From contig JBBCIY010000002.1 of assembly GCA_037189645.1 (NCBI GenBank), positions 124,001-188,000 on the forward strand: DNA of 64,000 nt, read 5' to 3'. This DNA comes from Taishania sp037189645 (GTDB lineage: Bacteria; Bacteroidota; Bacteroidia; Flavobacteriales_D; Crocinitomicaceae). Positions within the stretch are counted from its first letter, which is position 1. The number at the start of each line of letters is the position of its first letter. The notes beneath the pieces were generated by a model. It worked only from the letters and a program-made list of their open reading frames with translations. It was not told the DNA's origin and searched no databases. Positions 43,145 through 52,822 of the stretch are shown here, in pieces. The position numbers were made by a program, and so were the translations under genes.

Positions 43145-43558
43145 CTAATCGATCCTCGGAAGGTTTACTTTCTCCTGCACGATGAAGCTGGTCGGGTAAG
43201 TCGAACCTACCTCCGCCTTGAGATGGTCCGCTTCTAACTGTGTCCTGAAATCCCCGACCCTTAAAAAATAGTTCGGAGCATTGTAAGTAACATACGTTTC
43301 GATTTTAGGGAATGATTTCGCAAACTGCATACGTGCCTGGTCTACCTTGGACTTTTCAGAATCGAAAAATATCTGCAGGCGGTAACCGTTGATCTGGACA
43401 CAGGTAGCCGGAGGCACTACTTCTCCTTGCTTTTTGATCAGGTCATCGATTCTGGAATCTTTAATGATTTCAATATTCCCCTGTCCGAAAGAGGAGAAAG
43501 AAATAAACACCATTAAGGTTGAAACGATCAGGAAAAGATGATTTTTCATATGCTTCAT
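43145..43558 (-). CDS. SPOR-domain protein, exported
   Basis: A 137-residue protein: a signal peptide (FLIVSTLMVFISFSSFGQG), a short linker, and a C-terminal SPOR domain (GYRLQIFFDSEKSKVDQA...YFLRVGDFRTQLEADHLK, ending FIVQEKVNLP). SPOR domains bind denuded glycan strands of septal peptidoglycan, so a periplasmic cell-wall role is likely. It converges on the flavoprotein gene and has a TACTTTTG promoter box about 20 bp before its ATG. A second ATG at 43549 is possible. Confidence 0.88.
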   Translation of the reverse strand: MKHMKNHLFLIVSTLMVFISFSSFGQGNIEIIKDSRIDDLIKKQGEVVPPATCVQINGYRLQIFFDSEKSKVDQARMQFAKSFPKIETYVTYNAPNYFLRVGDFRTQLEADHLKAEVGSTYPTSFIVQEKVNLPRID

Positions 43559-43577
43559 TATGTTATGCTACGTTTTG

Positions 43578-43585
43578 CAAAAGTA
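43578..43585 (-). promoter_or_regulatory. -7 promoter box (TACTTTTG) of the SPOR-protein gene
   Basis: A full TAnnTTTG match on the minus strand, about 20 bp ahead of the ATG at 43558. Confidence 0.5.
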
Positions 43586-43941
43586 CGAATAAAATGATTA
43601 TTCCGGTTGGGTATTCCTGAACAATCATTATGCCACCATTTGATCGCTTCATTTTGGCACTGCTGATGCTGATTCCGCTGGGATCATAAACAGGCAATCC
43701 CGGTAATCCGAACAACGCGATGATCACTTTTAATGCTGGTTTATGAACGGAATTTTAACTGTAAAATACACGGAATAATTAATAAACAGTTCTTTGTTTT
43801 CTTAAACACACGATCAGGCGATTTCAACGGGTGAATATCCGATCGAAAAAAGAGGATTTAACTTTTATTTAGAATCGTTATAAATTACCGGTTTATCAAC
43901 GAAAAATGTCACGAAACTGTCATCAAAATGGGTTTATATTC

Positions 43942-43949
43942 TAATTTTG
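43942..43949 (+). promoter_or_regulatory. -7 promoter box (TAATTTTG) of the act-cox operon
   Basis: A full TAnnTTTG match 47 bp before the ATG of actA. The next eight genes run in the same direction with no terminator seen until 56071. Confidence 0.55.
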
Positions 43950-43995
43950 CTACCGCTGATTGGTATGTAATTAGCTGTAAACAGGCATTTTTGAC

Positions 43996-45336
43996 ATGAA
44001 AATATCTAATATTCAAATGTTTAGAAAAATTAACAAATGGTGTATCGGGGCGTTAGCAGTAGTGTTAATGGCTGGTACGTTTGATGCACAAGCGGCGGAT
44101 GGAGCGGCTTTGTTTAAAAAGTGTGCTACTTGTCACAGTCCGTTCAAGGATGGAACAGGTCCGAAACTACAAGGTGTTAGAGCTAAATGGGCTGATGGTG
44201 GAGCAAAAGAAGGATCCATATATGCCTGGGTTCGTAACTGGGAAGCTGCTGCTGCTGCTGACCCTTATGCTGCTACAGCTGCGAAAGCGAAGCCTACCAA
44301 CATGGATAAATTCCCGGCGTTGACGAATGAGGAAATTGATGCAATTTTTGATTACGTTGATGCACAGGAAGAGCCGAAAGCTGCTGGTGATGTTGCCGGA
44401 GCTGGAACTGCCGGAGGTGCTGCTGTGGAAGAAGAATCTTCCATCGGCTGGATCTGGGTTGTTCTCGGAGTGGTTTTCATCGTGATCATTCTGTCTGTAG
44501 GAGGTGTGCGACGTCAGTTGACGATTGCTGCAGCTGAGCAGGAAGGAGAAGATGTGGATGATGCTCCTTCTTACGGTGCGGAATTCAAAACATGGGCATG
44601 GAAGAATAGAAAGTATGTAGGGCTTGGCTCTTTGGTGATCGTTATTTCACTGGTTGTGTCTTTGTTCCTGCTGTTAGGTGAGATAGATATTAAAGAAGGA
44701 TACCAGCCTTCTCAGCCGATTGATTTCCCGCACTCTGTTCACGCAGGAATCAACGGAATTGATTGTAAATACTGCCACAACTCCGTTACTGAGTCAAGAA
44801 CTGCCGGGCTTCCGTCTGTGAATGTGTGTATGAACTGTCACAAGCAGGTAACGGGAACAACTCCTGAACAGCAGGAAAAGATCAAAAAGATCTACGAAGC
44901 TGCAGGATGGGATGGAAGTGTTTTCACAGGAGAAACAAAAGAAATCGTTTGGAATAAAGTTCACGTTTTGCCGGATCACGTTTATTTCAGCCACGCTCAG
45001 CACGTAGTAGCAGGTGGAGTAGATTGTATCCAGTGCCACGGTGATATGAAGACAATGAAAGAAACTGCGAAGGTAATGCCGGTTTCTGAACTGAATAAAC
45101 TGGAAGGAAATATTAAGCTGACAAGACCAACCCTTACAATGGGATGGTGTATCGAATGTCATGGCGAGAAAGGAATTTCTGACGGCCCGCTTGATACGAA
45201 AGGAGACGGATACTACGCAGAAATTCACAAGCGATTACTGAACAACGATCCTAAATTGTACGAAAAGTACCTGAAAGACGGAAAAGTGACCGTGAAAGAA
45301 TTAGGTGGTTGGGAATGTGCGAAGTGTCACTATTAA
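43996..45336 (+). CDS. actA: alternative complex III subunit ActA, six-haem cytochrome c with fused monohaem domain
   Basis: A 446-residue protein with six CxxCH sites, at residues 43, 257, 278, 344, 385 and 441. The first belongs to an N-terminal class I cytochrome c domain behind a signal peptide, with M103 as likely axial ligand. Two hydrophobic segments follow (about 151-168 and 208-228), then a pentahaem domain. ActA passes electrons from quinol oxidation towards cytochrome c or the oxidase at the outer face of the inner membrane. It is the first gene of actABCDEF-coxBA. The monohaem part may substitute for a soluble carrier. An ATG at 44017 is an alternative start. Confidence 0.9.
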   Translation: MKISNIQMFRKINKWCIGALAVVLMAGTFDAQAADGAALFKKCATCHSPFKDGTGPKLQGVRAKWADGGAKEGSIYAWVRNWEAAAAADPYAATAAKAKPTNMDKFPALTNEEIDAIFDYVDAQEEPKAAGDVAGAGTAGGAAVEEESSIGWIWVVLGVVFIVIILSVGGVRRQLTIAAAEQEGEDVDDAPSYGAEFKTWAWKNRKYVGLGSLVIVISLVVSLFLLLGEIDIKEGYQPSQPIDFPHSVHAGINGIDCKYCHNSVTESRTAGLPSVNVCMNCHKQVTGTTPEQQEKIKKIYEAAGWDGSVFTGETKEIVWNKVHVLPDHVYFSHAQHVVAGGVDCIQCHGDMKTMKETAKVMPVSELNKLEGNIKLTRPTLTMGWCIECHGEKGISDGPLDTKGDGYYAEIHKRLLNNDPKLYEKYLKDGKVTVKELGGWECAKCHY

Positions 45337-45364
45337 TTAACGAATTGAAGAAGTCGAAATAATC

Positions 45365-48300
45365 ATGGGAATGACAAGAAAATATTGGAAAGGTCTTGAA
45401 GAATTGAACGAGACGCCAGAGTTCCTCCAATCGAAAGAACAAGAATTTCCTGCTCAGCAAAACATCGAAGAGTTTCTGAGCGATGAAAAATTGGGAGATA
45501 CAACGACCAATCGTAGAGATTTTCTGAAATTTTTAGGGTTTAGTGTTGCTGCCGCTACTGTTGCCGCATGTGAATCTCCTGTAACAAAGGTGATCCCTTA
45601 CGTGAACAAGCCGGAAGACGTTACTCCTGGTATGCCGACCTGGTACGCTTCAACGTACTACGACGGCAGCTCTTACGGAAGCATCCTGGTGAAGACACGT
45701 GAAGGTCGTCCTATTTTCATCAAAGGAAACAGGGATCAGGGAATCAATAAAGGTGTGGTTAACGCCCAGATAATTGCTTCTGTTCTTGGCCTGTACGAAG
45801 CGGCAAGATTGACAGACGCTTCTGTTAACGGAGAACCGAAAGGGCTTGCAACGGTTGATGGAGATATCATCAAAGCAGTTGAAAGCGCGAACAAAGTAAC
45901 GCTTTTCTCAAATACGGTCATCAGCCCTTCTTTGTATGGAGCAATTGAAAAGTTTGCTGCTAAAGTAGGTGAGGGCAAGTTTGAGCACATTCAGTACGAT
46001 GCAGTCTCTTATGCAGGGATGCGTGCTGCCAATAAAGAATCATTCGGACTCACGATCGAGGGAGGTACAGATGGTATCATTCCCGATTATGATTTCTCAA
46101 AAGCAAGAACGATTGTTTCGATCGGTGCCGATTTCCTGAACTCATGGTTGCTGCCTACGCAGTTCTCCCGTCAGTTCGGTGAAACAAGAAACCCGGATGC
46201 AGAGTGGATGTCCAGGTTCTTCATGTTTGAATCGACTATGTCAATTACAGGTTCAAACGCGGATTACAGAGGGTTGATCAAGCCGTCTGAGCAGGCAAAT
46301 GTGCTGGCTTATATCCTGAAGGCGTTTGGAGTTTCCACAGATGTCAGCACAGCATTGGATGAGCCGGCGAAAAAAGTTGCGGACCTGGCGATCGCTGAAT
46401 TGAAAAAGTCAAAAGCAGAATCACTGGTTGTTTCCGGTTCCAATAACAAAGCCATTCAGATCCTGACGAACAAGCTGAATGAAGTGTTAGGGGCCTATAC
46501 AAAAACGATCAATGTAAACAACCCTGTTAACCTTTTCCGTTCGGAAGATGAGAAAGTTCAGAAATTTGTCAGCGATGTGATTGCAGGCAAAGCGAGCGAT
46601 GTTGTTATTTTCCTGGATGCAAACCCTGTTTATTCATTGCCGAATGGGGAAGAATTCGGAAAAGCGATCTCTAAAATCAAAACTTCTGTAGCCATTTCTC
46701 AGTTCGCTGATGAAACGGCTTCTAAAGCGAAATACATCGTTCCTTCGCTGCACGCGCTGGAAGCATGGAACGATTACAATCCTACAAAATCTCACTACGC
46801 GATTGCACAGCCTACGATTCGTCCGTTGGGGAATAACACAACATCTCCTATCGAATCATTCCTGGTATGGGCAGGCGAAGCAAACCGCGGAGGAAAGGAT
46901 TCCAAAGTAGCTTACGATTACATCAAAGCAAACTGGATTGAGCACGGATTTACGTCTCAATCTCAATATACTGCACCAGAGACTTTCTGGAACATGGCTG
47001 TTCACAACTCTACATTTGAAGATCAGATCCCTGCTCCGGCAGCTCCGGCTTTCAACGCTTCCCTGAACGTAGCTGCACAGCTGCCTAAAGTGAGCGGTGC
47101 TACAGAGGTAGTATTGTACCAAAAAGCTGGTATCGGTATCGGTACGCAAGCTGCCAACCCTTGGTTGCAGGAAATGCCGGACCCGATGACAAAAGTTACC
47201 TGGGACAACTACTTCACAATGAACCCTGTGGACAAGGCATACAAATACCGTAAAACGTATGACCAGGAACACGGACTGAGCCTTGCGACATTAACAGTCG
47301 GAGGAGTTAAATTGACATTGCCTGTTTACCCGCTTCCGGGACAAGCGCCGGGAACGATCGGTATCGCATTAGGATACGGAAGAGGAGCAAACGGTGAAAA
47401 TATTGGTAAAGGGGCTTACCAGGTTGCAGAATTTGGAGGCCACCTGAAAGACGAGAACGGAAATTTAAAGCCGATCGGTGCGAATGCATTTAAATTGGTG
47501 AATATCCAGAACGGAACATACGCTTACGAAACAGCCGGTTCACTTAGCGAAGAGCAAGGAGAATACCTGATTGCTGCGACACAGATCCACCATACAGTTA
47601 TGGCGCGTCAGTCGATCGTGAGAGAAACGACACTGGATGTCTACAAGAAAGGCGTTAAGCAAGCATACAACCCTGCGCACGTTCTGCAAAAGATCGATGA
47701 GCACGGACACCACGTTGAGCGACCGGTATCTGAGTTCAACCTTTGGGAAGAGCACCCGGTAGAGCACGTCGGACACCGTTGGGTGATGACAATCGACCTG
47801 AACCAGTGCTTCGGATGTGGTGCATGTCTGATTGCCTGCCAGGCAGAGAACAACGTTCCTGTAGTCGGGAAGCATGAAGTAAGAAAAGGACGTGAAATGC
47901 ACTGGCTGCGTCTGGACCGTTATTTCTCTTCTGACGTGGAAGCGACCATCGGTACTAGAAAAGACCCTGAAACATACGATTACCATGAAGCGGAAGTAGC
48001 TGAATTGAACCCGAAAGTGGTTCACATGCCGATGATGTGCCAGCACTGTAACCACGCTCCATGTGAAACAGTATGTCCGGTTTCGGCTACGACACACAGT
48101 GACGAAGGATTGAACCAGATGACATACAACAGATGTATCGGTACCCGTTACTGTGCAAACAACTGTCCTTACAAAGTACGTCGTTTCAACTGGTTCAACT
48201 ATCCTTCCTATAAGAAGTTCGCTGAGATCAACCCGGCACAGGATGATTTAGGACGTATGGTACTGAACCCGGATGTTACAGTTCGTACAAGAGGGGTGAT

Positions 48301-48637
48301 GGAAAAATGTTCAATGTGTGTTCAGAACATCCAGGAAGGTAAACTGAAAGCGAAGATGGAAGGAAGACCATTGGTTGACGGAGACATCACTTCAGTATGT
48401 GGAGATTCTTGTCCTGCGGGAGCGATTACTTTCGGAGACTGGAATGACATTCATTCAGCAGTACGTAAGAGCACAGAAGACAGCCGTTCATACCAGGCAT
48501 TGGAAGAGATCGGAGTAAGACCGAACGTTTATTATAAAGTGAAGGTTCGTAATGAGAAGAATGATTTGCTGAATACAATTCAATCTGCCAGAATAAAAAA
48601 GGAAAAAGCAGGTAAAGAAGAGAAAGCGCATCATTAA
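45365..48637 (+). CDS. actB: alternative complex III subunit ActB, molybdopterin-oxidoreductase-like plus Fe-S domain
   Basis: A 1090-residue protein. A Tat-type signal (TNRRDFLKFLGFSVAAATVA, R50-R51) lies unusually far from the N-terminus, as is typical of these subunits. The middle is a molybdopterin oxidoreductase-like domain that in this family carries no cofactor. The C-terminal third (from about residue 813) has the four-cluster ferredoxin pattern: CFGCGACLIACQAEN, CQHCNHAPCETVCP, CIGTRYCANNCP, and CSMCVQNI with VCGDSCPAGAI. It links the quinol site to ActA. Confidence 0.95.
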   Translation: MGMTRKYWKGLEELNETPEFLQSKEQEFPAQQNIEEFLSDEKLGDTTTNRRDFLKFLGFSVAAATVAACESPVTKVIPYVNKPEDVTPGMPTWYASTYYDGSSYGSILVKTREGRPIFIKGNRDQGINKGVVNAQIIASVLGLYEAARLTDASVNGEPKGLATVDGDIIKAVESANKVTLFSNTVISPSLYGAIEKFAAKVGEGKFEHIQYDAVSYAGMRAANKESFGLTIEGGTDGIIPDYDFSKARTIVSIGADFLNSWLLPTQFSRQFGETRNPDAEWMSRFFMFESTMSITGSNADYRGLIKPSEQANVLAYILKAFGVSTDVSTALDEPAKKVADLAIAELKKSKAESLVVSGSNNKAIQILTNKLNEVLGAYTKTINVNNPVNLFRSEDEKVQKFVSDVIAGKASDVVIFLDANPVYSLPNGEEFGKAISKIKTSVAISQFADETASKAKYIVPSLHALEAWNDYNPTKSHYAIAQPTIRPLGNNTTSPIESFLVWAGEANRGGKDSKVAYDYIKANWIEHGFTSQSQYTAPETFWNMAVHNSTFEDQIPAPAAPAFNASLNVAAQLPKVSGATEVVLYQKAGIGIGTQAANPWLQEMPDPMTKVTWDNYFTMNPVDKAYKYRKTYDQEHGLSLATLTVGGVKLTLPVYPLPGQAPGTIGIALGYGRGANGENIGKGAYQVAEFGGHLKDENGNLKPIGANAFKLVNIQNGTYAYETAGSLSEEQGEYLIAATQIHHTVMARQSIVRETTLDVYKKGVKQAYNPAHVLQKIDEHGHHVERPVSEFNLWEEHPVEHVGHRWVMTIDLNQCFGCGACLIACQAENNVPVVGKHEVRKGREMHWLRLDRYFSSDVEATIGTRKDPETYDYHEAEVAELNPKVVHMPMMCQHCNHAPCETVCPVSATTHSDEGLNQMTYNRCIGTRYCANNCPYKVRRFNWFNYPSYKKFAEINPAQDDLGRMVLNPDVTVRTRGVMEKCSMCVQNIQEGKLKAKMEGRPLVDGDITSVCGDSCPAGAITFGDWNDIHSAVRKSTEDSRSYQALEEIGVRPNVYYKVKVRNEKNDLLNTIQSARIKKEKAGKEEKAHH

Positions 48638-48694
48638 GATGAATCGGTAAACGAAAAGAAAGTAAGTCACTAACTAGAATAAATAAAAATTGTA

Positions 48695-50245
48695 ATGCAT
48701 AAGGAAGCAGCAATTAGAGAGCCCCTCATTTTAGGTCACAAGACCTATCACGACATCACGGAAGACATTTGTCGCCCGATCGAGGACAAAGCACCAAGAA
48801 TGTGGTATGTGTTATTCAGTATCGCGCTTATCATTGGTCTGTACGGAGTAGGATGTATTTTATACCTGCTTGGTACCGGTATCGGGGTGTGGGGATTGAA
48901 CAAGACAATTAACTGGGCCTGGGATATCACCAACTTCGTATGGTGGGTAGGTATCGGGCACGCCGGAACATTGATTTCAGCTGTATTGTTGCTGTTCCGT
49001 CAGCGTTGGAGAATGGCGATCAACCGTTCTGCAGAAGCGATGACGATTTTTGCCGTATTTATGGCAGGTATTTTCCCGCTGATCCACATGGGGCGTCTTT
49101 GGATGGGGTATTTCGTAATGCCGATTCCCAACCAGTTCGGTTCGTTGTGGGTAAACTTCAACTCTCCGTTGCTGTGGGACGTATTTGCGATCTCGACTTA
49201 CTTATCCGTAGGGTTCGTATTCTGGTACATCGGTCTGATTCCTGACTTCGCTACGTTGAGGGACAGAGCGAAAAAGCCGGTATCAAAGAAAATGTATTCC
49301 ATTCTTTCCTTCGGATGGTCAGGAAGAGCAAAGCACTGGAACAGGTTTGAACTGGTTTCCCTGGTACTGGCAGGTTTGGCAACACCATTGGTATTCTCGG
49401 TTCACTCGATCGTATCCTTTGACTTTGCTACATCGGTTATCCCTGGATGGCACACCACCATTTTCCCTCCTTACTTCGTAGCGGGAGCGGTATTTTCCGG
49501 GTTTGCGATGGTACAGACACTGATGCTGATCATGCGTAAGGCCATGAACCTGGAAGCATACATCCATACAAGACACGTAGAGTACATGAACATCGTGATC
49601 ATGGTAACAGGTTCGATCGTAGGTACGGCATATATCACGGAGTTGTTCATTTCCTGGTATTCAGGGGTGGAATACGAAGGATACGCATTCTTTAACCGTG
49701 CTACAGGACCTTACTGGTGGGCTTACTGGTCAATGATGACATGCAACGTGATCTCTCCGCAGCTGATGTGGTTCAGAAAACTGAGAAGAAGCTTGCTGTT
49801 TACATTCATCATTTCAATTGTGGTAAACATCGGGATGTGGTTCGAGCGTTATGTAATTATCGTTACTTCACTGCACCGTGACTACCTTCCGTCTGCGTGG
49901 AGCATGCACTACCCTTCCCATATTGATATCGGTATTTATGTTGGTACGATCGGATTATTCTTTGTATTCTTCTTATTGTTTGCACGATTCTTCCCGGTAC
50001 TTCCGATTGCAGAATTGAAGACTATCCTGAAAATTGCAGGAGAATCTTACAAAAATGCGCCTGATACACATCATGGACATGACGACCACGGACACGGTTC
50101 ACATGGTCACGCAGCAGCGGATCATACCGCTCATGTTGAAGCGCCGGAAGCAGGGGAAATTGCTTCTGAAGGATCTTCAGAGGAAGAACAATCAAATGAC
50201 GAAAACAATTCTGGAGAGGAAACTTCTTCAGAGGAAGAAAAATAA
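48695..50245 (+). CDS. actC: alternative complex III subunit ActC (NrfD/PsrC-like), with His/acid-rich tail
   Basis: A 516-residue membrane subunit of the NrfD/PsrC family with about ten helices; it forms a quinol site facing ActB. Conserved stretches include FVWWVGIGHAGTLISAVLLL near residue 78 and SIVSFDFATSVIPGWHTTIF near 240. The last 60 residues are odd: a histidine/glycine/aspartate-rich run (HHGHDDHGHGSHGH) and then an almost purely acidic tail. This tail is not needed for the family fold and could bind metal. The gene lies 57 bp after actB. Confidence 0.94.
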   Translation: MHKEAAIREPLILGHKTYHDITEDICRPIEDKAPRMWYVLFSIALIIGLYGVGCILYLLGTGIGVWGLNKTINWAWDITNFVWWVGIGHAGTLISAVLLLFRQRWRMAINRSAEAMTIFAVFMAGIFPLIHMGRLWMGYFVMPIPNQFGSLWVNFNSPLLWDVFAISTYLSVGFVFWYIGLIPDFATLRDRAKKPVSKKMYSILSFGWSGRAKHWNRFELVSLVLAGLATPLVFSVHSIVSFDFATSVIPGWHTTIFPPYFVAGAVFSGFAMVQTLMLIMRKAMNLEAYIHTRHVEYMNIVIMVTGSIVGTAYITELFISWYSGVEYEGYAFFNRATGPYWWAYWSMMTCNVISPQLMWFRKLRRSLLFTFIISIVVNIGMWFERYVIIVTSLHRDYLPSAWSMHYPSHIDIGIYVGTIGLFFVFFLLFARFFPVLPIAELKTILKIAGESYKNAPDTHHGHDDHGHGSHGHAAADHTAHVEAPEAGEIASEGSSEEEQSNDENNSGEETSSEEEK

Positions 50246-50262
50246 TATTAATAGTTGACGAG

Positions 50263-50799
50263 ATGGCAGAGAGAGTTATATATGCAATGTACGATGATGA
50301 CGATGTCTTGAAAGACGGAGCAAAGAAACTTGTTGCAAAAGGAGTTAAAGTAGCAGAAGTGTTTTCTCCATTCCCGATTCACGGAATTGACCCGATCATC
50401 GGAGTAAAGAATACACGTCTGGGAATCATGGCTTTCCTGTATGGATTGACAGGTCTGACACTGGCAACGATCGGGATGCGTTATTTCATGATTGTTGACT
50501 GGCCGATGAACATTGGTGGTAAACCAAGTATGTCGTATGTACAGAATATGTTGGCATTCATTCCGATTTCATTCGAGTTTACCGTATTGTGTGCGGCTCA
50601 CGGAATGGCACTGACCTATTTCCTGAGAAATAAGACGTTGCCGGGACTTCCTGCGCAAAACCCGGATCCGAGAACTACGGATGACCGCTTTGTGATGGAG
50701 ATCAGGACAAGTGACAATGCAAAGTTCTCTGCTGAGGAGCTGGAGACGTTGTTGAAAGAGACAGGAATTGTAGAATTAGATCAAAAAGAAATTAAATAA
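50263..50799 (+). CDS. actD: alternative complex III subunit ActD (DUF3341)
   Basis: A 178-residue protein with two membrane helices (LGIMAFLYGLTGLTLATIGM and MLAFIPISFEFTVLCAAHGM) after a soluble ferredoxin-like N-terminal part containing VAEVFSPFPIHGID. This is the DUF3341 subunit that packs beside ActC in the complex and carries no cofactor. It starts 17 bp after actC. The order and length are standard. Confidence 0.94.
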   Translation: MAERVIYAMYDDDDVLKDGAKKLVAKGVKVAEVFSPFPIHGIDPIIGVKNTRLGIMAFLYGLTGLTLATIGMRYFMIVDWPMNIGGKPSMSYVQNMLAFIPISFEFTVLCAAHGMALTYFLRNKTLPGLPAQNPDPRTTDDRFVMEIRTSDNAKFSAEELETLLKETGIVELDQKEIK

Positions 50800-50844
50800 T
50801 TTGCCGGTTCTTTCGGTTTTTCCGAAAATAAAAAATTGAAACAA

Positions 50845-51570
50845 ATGAAAATGAATGTTAAGGCAATAGCAAGTTTGGCAATCACAGCAATCGTAATGAG
50901 TGCTTGTACGTCTGATCCTGACAGCTCAGGATATGAATATATGCCGGATATGTACCGCTCTGCAGCAATTGAGCCGTATGTAGATTACGGTCAGATCAAA
51001 GAGCGTGTTAATCCTGAATTGGCTGGAAAACTTTCTGCAAAAGTTCCGCCTTTCGGAACGATCCCTTACCATGGAACGGATTCAGCTGAAGTTGCCGTAA
51101 TGCTGCCATTCCCTATTTTGCCGAATGTTGCTTTCAAGCAGACACACGATTTGAGAGGGTTTGATTTTTCAACGGAAGATACGTATGTGGCGGCAGCTGC
51201 TATGACAATCAATCCTTATGCGTTGAACGAAGGAAATGCCGAGAAGATCTTCGCAGACGGTAAAAAACTGTTCAATGCCAATTGTGCGCAGTGCCACGGT
51301 GAAAAGGGAGACGGGAAAGGGCCGATGTCTGCAAACGGGATATTCTCAGGAGTTCCTGATTATGCAGATAAGAAAGAGCTGAGCAACGGTCAGATGTTTT
51401 ATTCGATCTATTACGGAAAAGGAGCTATGGGATCTCACGCTTCCATTTTGAACAAGAAGGAAATATGGACATTGGTTCATTACATTCGTAAGTTCCAGGA
51501 CCCGAACTATGGTAAATTTGGAGAAGCTGCAGCAGTAGTTGCGGATTCAACTGCAACAGGAGCAAATTAA
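50845..51570 (+). CDS. actE: alternative complex III subunit ActE, monohaem cytochrome c lipoprotein
   Basis: Start at the ATG at 50845 (a TTG nine bases upstream is also in frame). The 241-residue product has a lipoprotein signal ending VMSACTSDP, so it is lipid-anchored. The conserved YMPDMYRSAAIEPY comes next. One haem site, CAQCHGEKGDGKGPM, lies in the C-terminal half, with the likely methionine ligand in GAMGSHASIL. ActE is the peripheral monohaem subunit of alternative complex III. With the haem domain fused to ActA, the complex has two class I cytochrome domains. Confidence 0.93.
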   Translation: MKMNVKAIASLAITAIVMSACTSDPDSSGYEYMPDMYRSAAIEPYVDYGQIKERVNPELAGKLSAKVPPFGTIPYHGTDSAEVAVMLPFPILPNVAFKQTHDLRGFDFSTEDTYVAAAAMTINPYALNEGNAEKIFADGKKLFNANCAQCHGEKGDGKGPMSANGIFSGVPDYADKKELSNGQMFYSIYYGKGAMGSHASILNKKEIWTLVHYIRKFQDPNYGKFGEAAAVVADSTATGAN

Positions 51571-51600
51571 TTGACAAACAGAAATTGAAAACAGAGAGAA

Positions 51601-52782
51601 ATGGAGTTCAAAATTTCAAATAAAGCAAAGCTTGTAACACTGAGCTTAATCGTTATCGGGGCTTTGTTCACAACGATAGGGATCTTCACATTGGGAGACC
51701 ACGGATTACAGCGTTTTCTTGCAAACGGTTTAGTAAACAGCTTTTTCTTTTTCTCAATCGGGTTGGGAGCGCTGTTTTTCTTAGCGCTTCAATATGCTAC
51801 TGAAACAGCCTGGTACGTATCGGTTAAGAGAATTATCGAAGGGGTTGCCGGTTACCTGCCGGTAGGAATCCTGTTCCTGATTGTCATACTGGCAGTCATT
51901 ACAATTACTGACGGAGCACATATCTATTTATGGATGGACGCGGATGTTGTGGAACACGATGCGATCATTAAGGGGAAATCTGCTTATTTGAATAAAGCAT
52001 TCTTCTGGATCAGGACGATCGCTTACCTGGCTTGTTACTATATTTTCTATTTAGGGTTCAGAAAGCGTTCCCTGGAGGAAGACAGGATCGGTGGAACGGA
52101 CATCCATTTCAAGAACTATAAGAAAGGAGCTACGTTCCTGGTATTCTTTGCTGTGTTTTCATCTACCCAGACATGGGACTGGATCATGTCGATCGACGCG
52201 CACTGGTTCTCAACATTGTTTGGATGGTATGTATTTGCGGGAATGTGGTGTTCTTCAATGGTCGTTATCATTTTGGTAACACTTTACCTGAAGCGCCTGG
52301 GTTACCTGCCGCGCGTGAATGAATCCCATATCCACGACATCGGTAAATGGATCTTTGCTACGTCGTTCCTGTGGTCCTACATGTGGTTCTCCCAGTTCAT
52401 GCTGATCTGGTACGCGAATATCCCGGAGGAGGTGACGTATTATATCGCACGTATTGAAGATTATAAAGTAATGTATTTCGGAATGTTCCTTGTGAACTTC
52501 ATCTTCCCGATGTTGATTCTGATGTCCCGTGATGCGAAAAGACATGCAGGAATCCTGACATTCGTAGGGTTGATTATTCTTGCAGGACACTGGATGGATG
52601 TTTATCTGATGGTTGTTGTCGGTTCAATGGGGCCAACATCACACTTCGGAATCTTCGAATTGGGAATGGTTATCCTGGTAGTGGGAATTTTCCTGAGAGT
52701 TATCCTGGTAAATCTCAGCAAAGCGCCTTTAACACCATTGAATCACCCCTACTTGGATGAAAGTATTCACCACGAAATTTAA
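51601..52782 (+). CDS. actF: alternative complex III subunit ActF
   Basis: A 393-residue polytopic membrane protein with about ten helices, homologous in outline to ActC. Recognisable stretches are NSFFFFSIGLGALFFLALQY near the start, AHIYLWMDADVVEHDAI, and FSSTQTWDWIMSIDAHWFST in the centre, followed by FMLIWYANIPEEVTYYIAR. ActF completes the membrane arm of the complex and contributes to proton handling in current models. It is followed at 40 bp by cytochrome oxidase subunit II, giving one continuous respiratory operon. Confidence 0.93.
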   Translation: MEFKISNKAKLVTLSLIVIGALFTTIGIFTLGDHGLQRFLANGLVNSFFFFSIGLGALFFLALQYATETAWYVSVKRIIEGVAGYLPVGILFLIVILAVITITDGAHIYLWMDADVVEHDAIIKGKSAYLNKAFFWIRTIAYLACYYIFYLGFRKRSLEEDRIGGTDIHFKNYKKGATFLVFFAVFSSTQTWDWIMSIDAHWFSTLFGWYVFAGMWCSSMVVIILVTLYLKRLGYLPRVNESHIHDIGKWIFATSFLWSYMWFSQFMLIWYANIPEEVTYYIARIEDYKVMYFGMFLVNFIFPMLILMSRDAKRHAGILTFVGLIILAGHWMDVYLMVVVGSMGPTSHFGIFELGMVILVVGIFLRVILVNLSKAPLTPLNHPYLDESIHHEI

Positions 52783-52822
52783 AATTTTAGAACAGGATTT
52801 ATAACATTGATTATCAGAAATA

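Larger units (their letters stand above)
43559..43995. other. 437-bp divergent spacer with promoters of the SPOR gene and the act-cox operon
   Basis: The stretch holds the minus-strand TACTTTTG at 43578-43585 and the plus-strand TAATTTTG at 43942-43949. I see no ORF, RNA fold or repeat of note between them; the 3' half is AT-rich. Confidence 0.6.

Noticed and set aside
47540..48097. 185-codon minus-strand frame in actB
   Set aside because: Antisense to the ferredoxin-type cysteine motifs of ActB.
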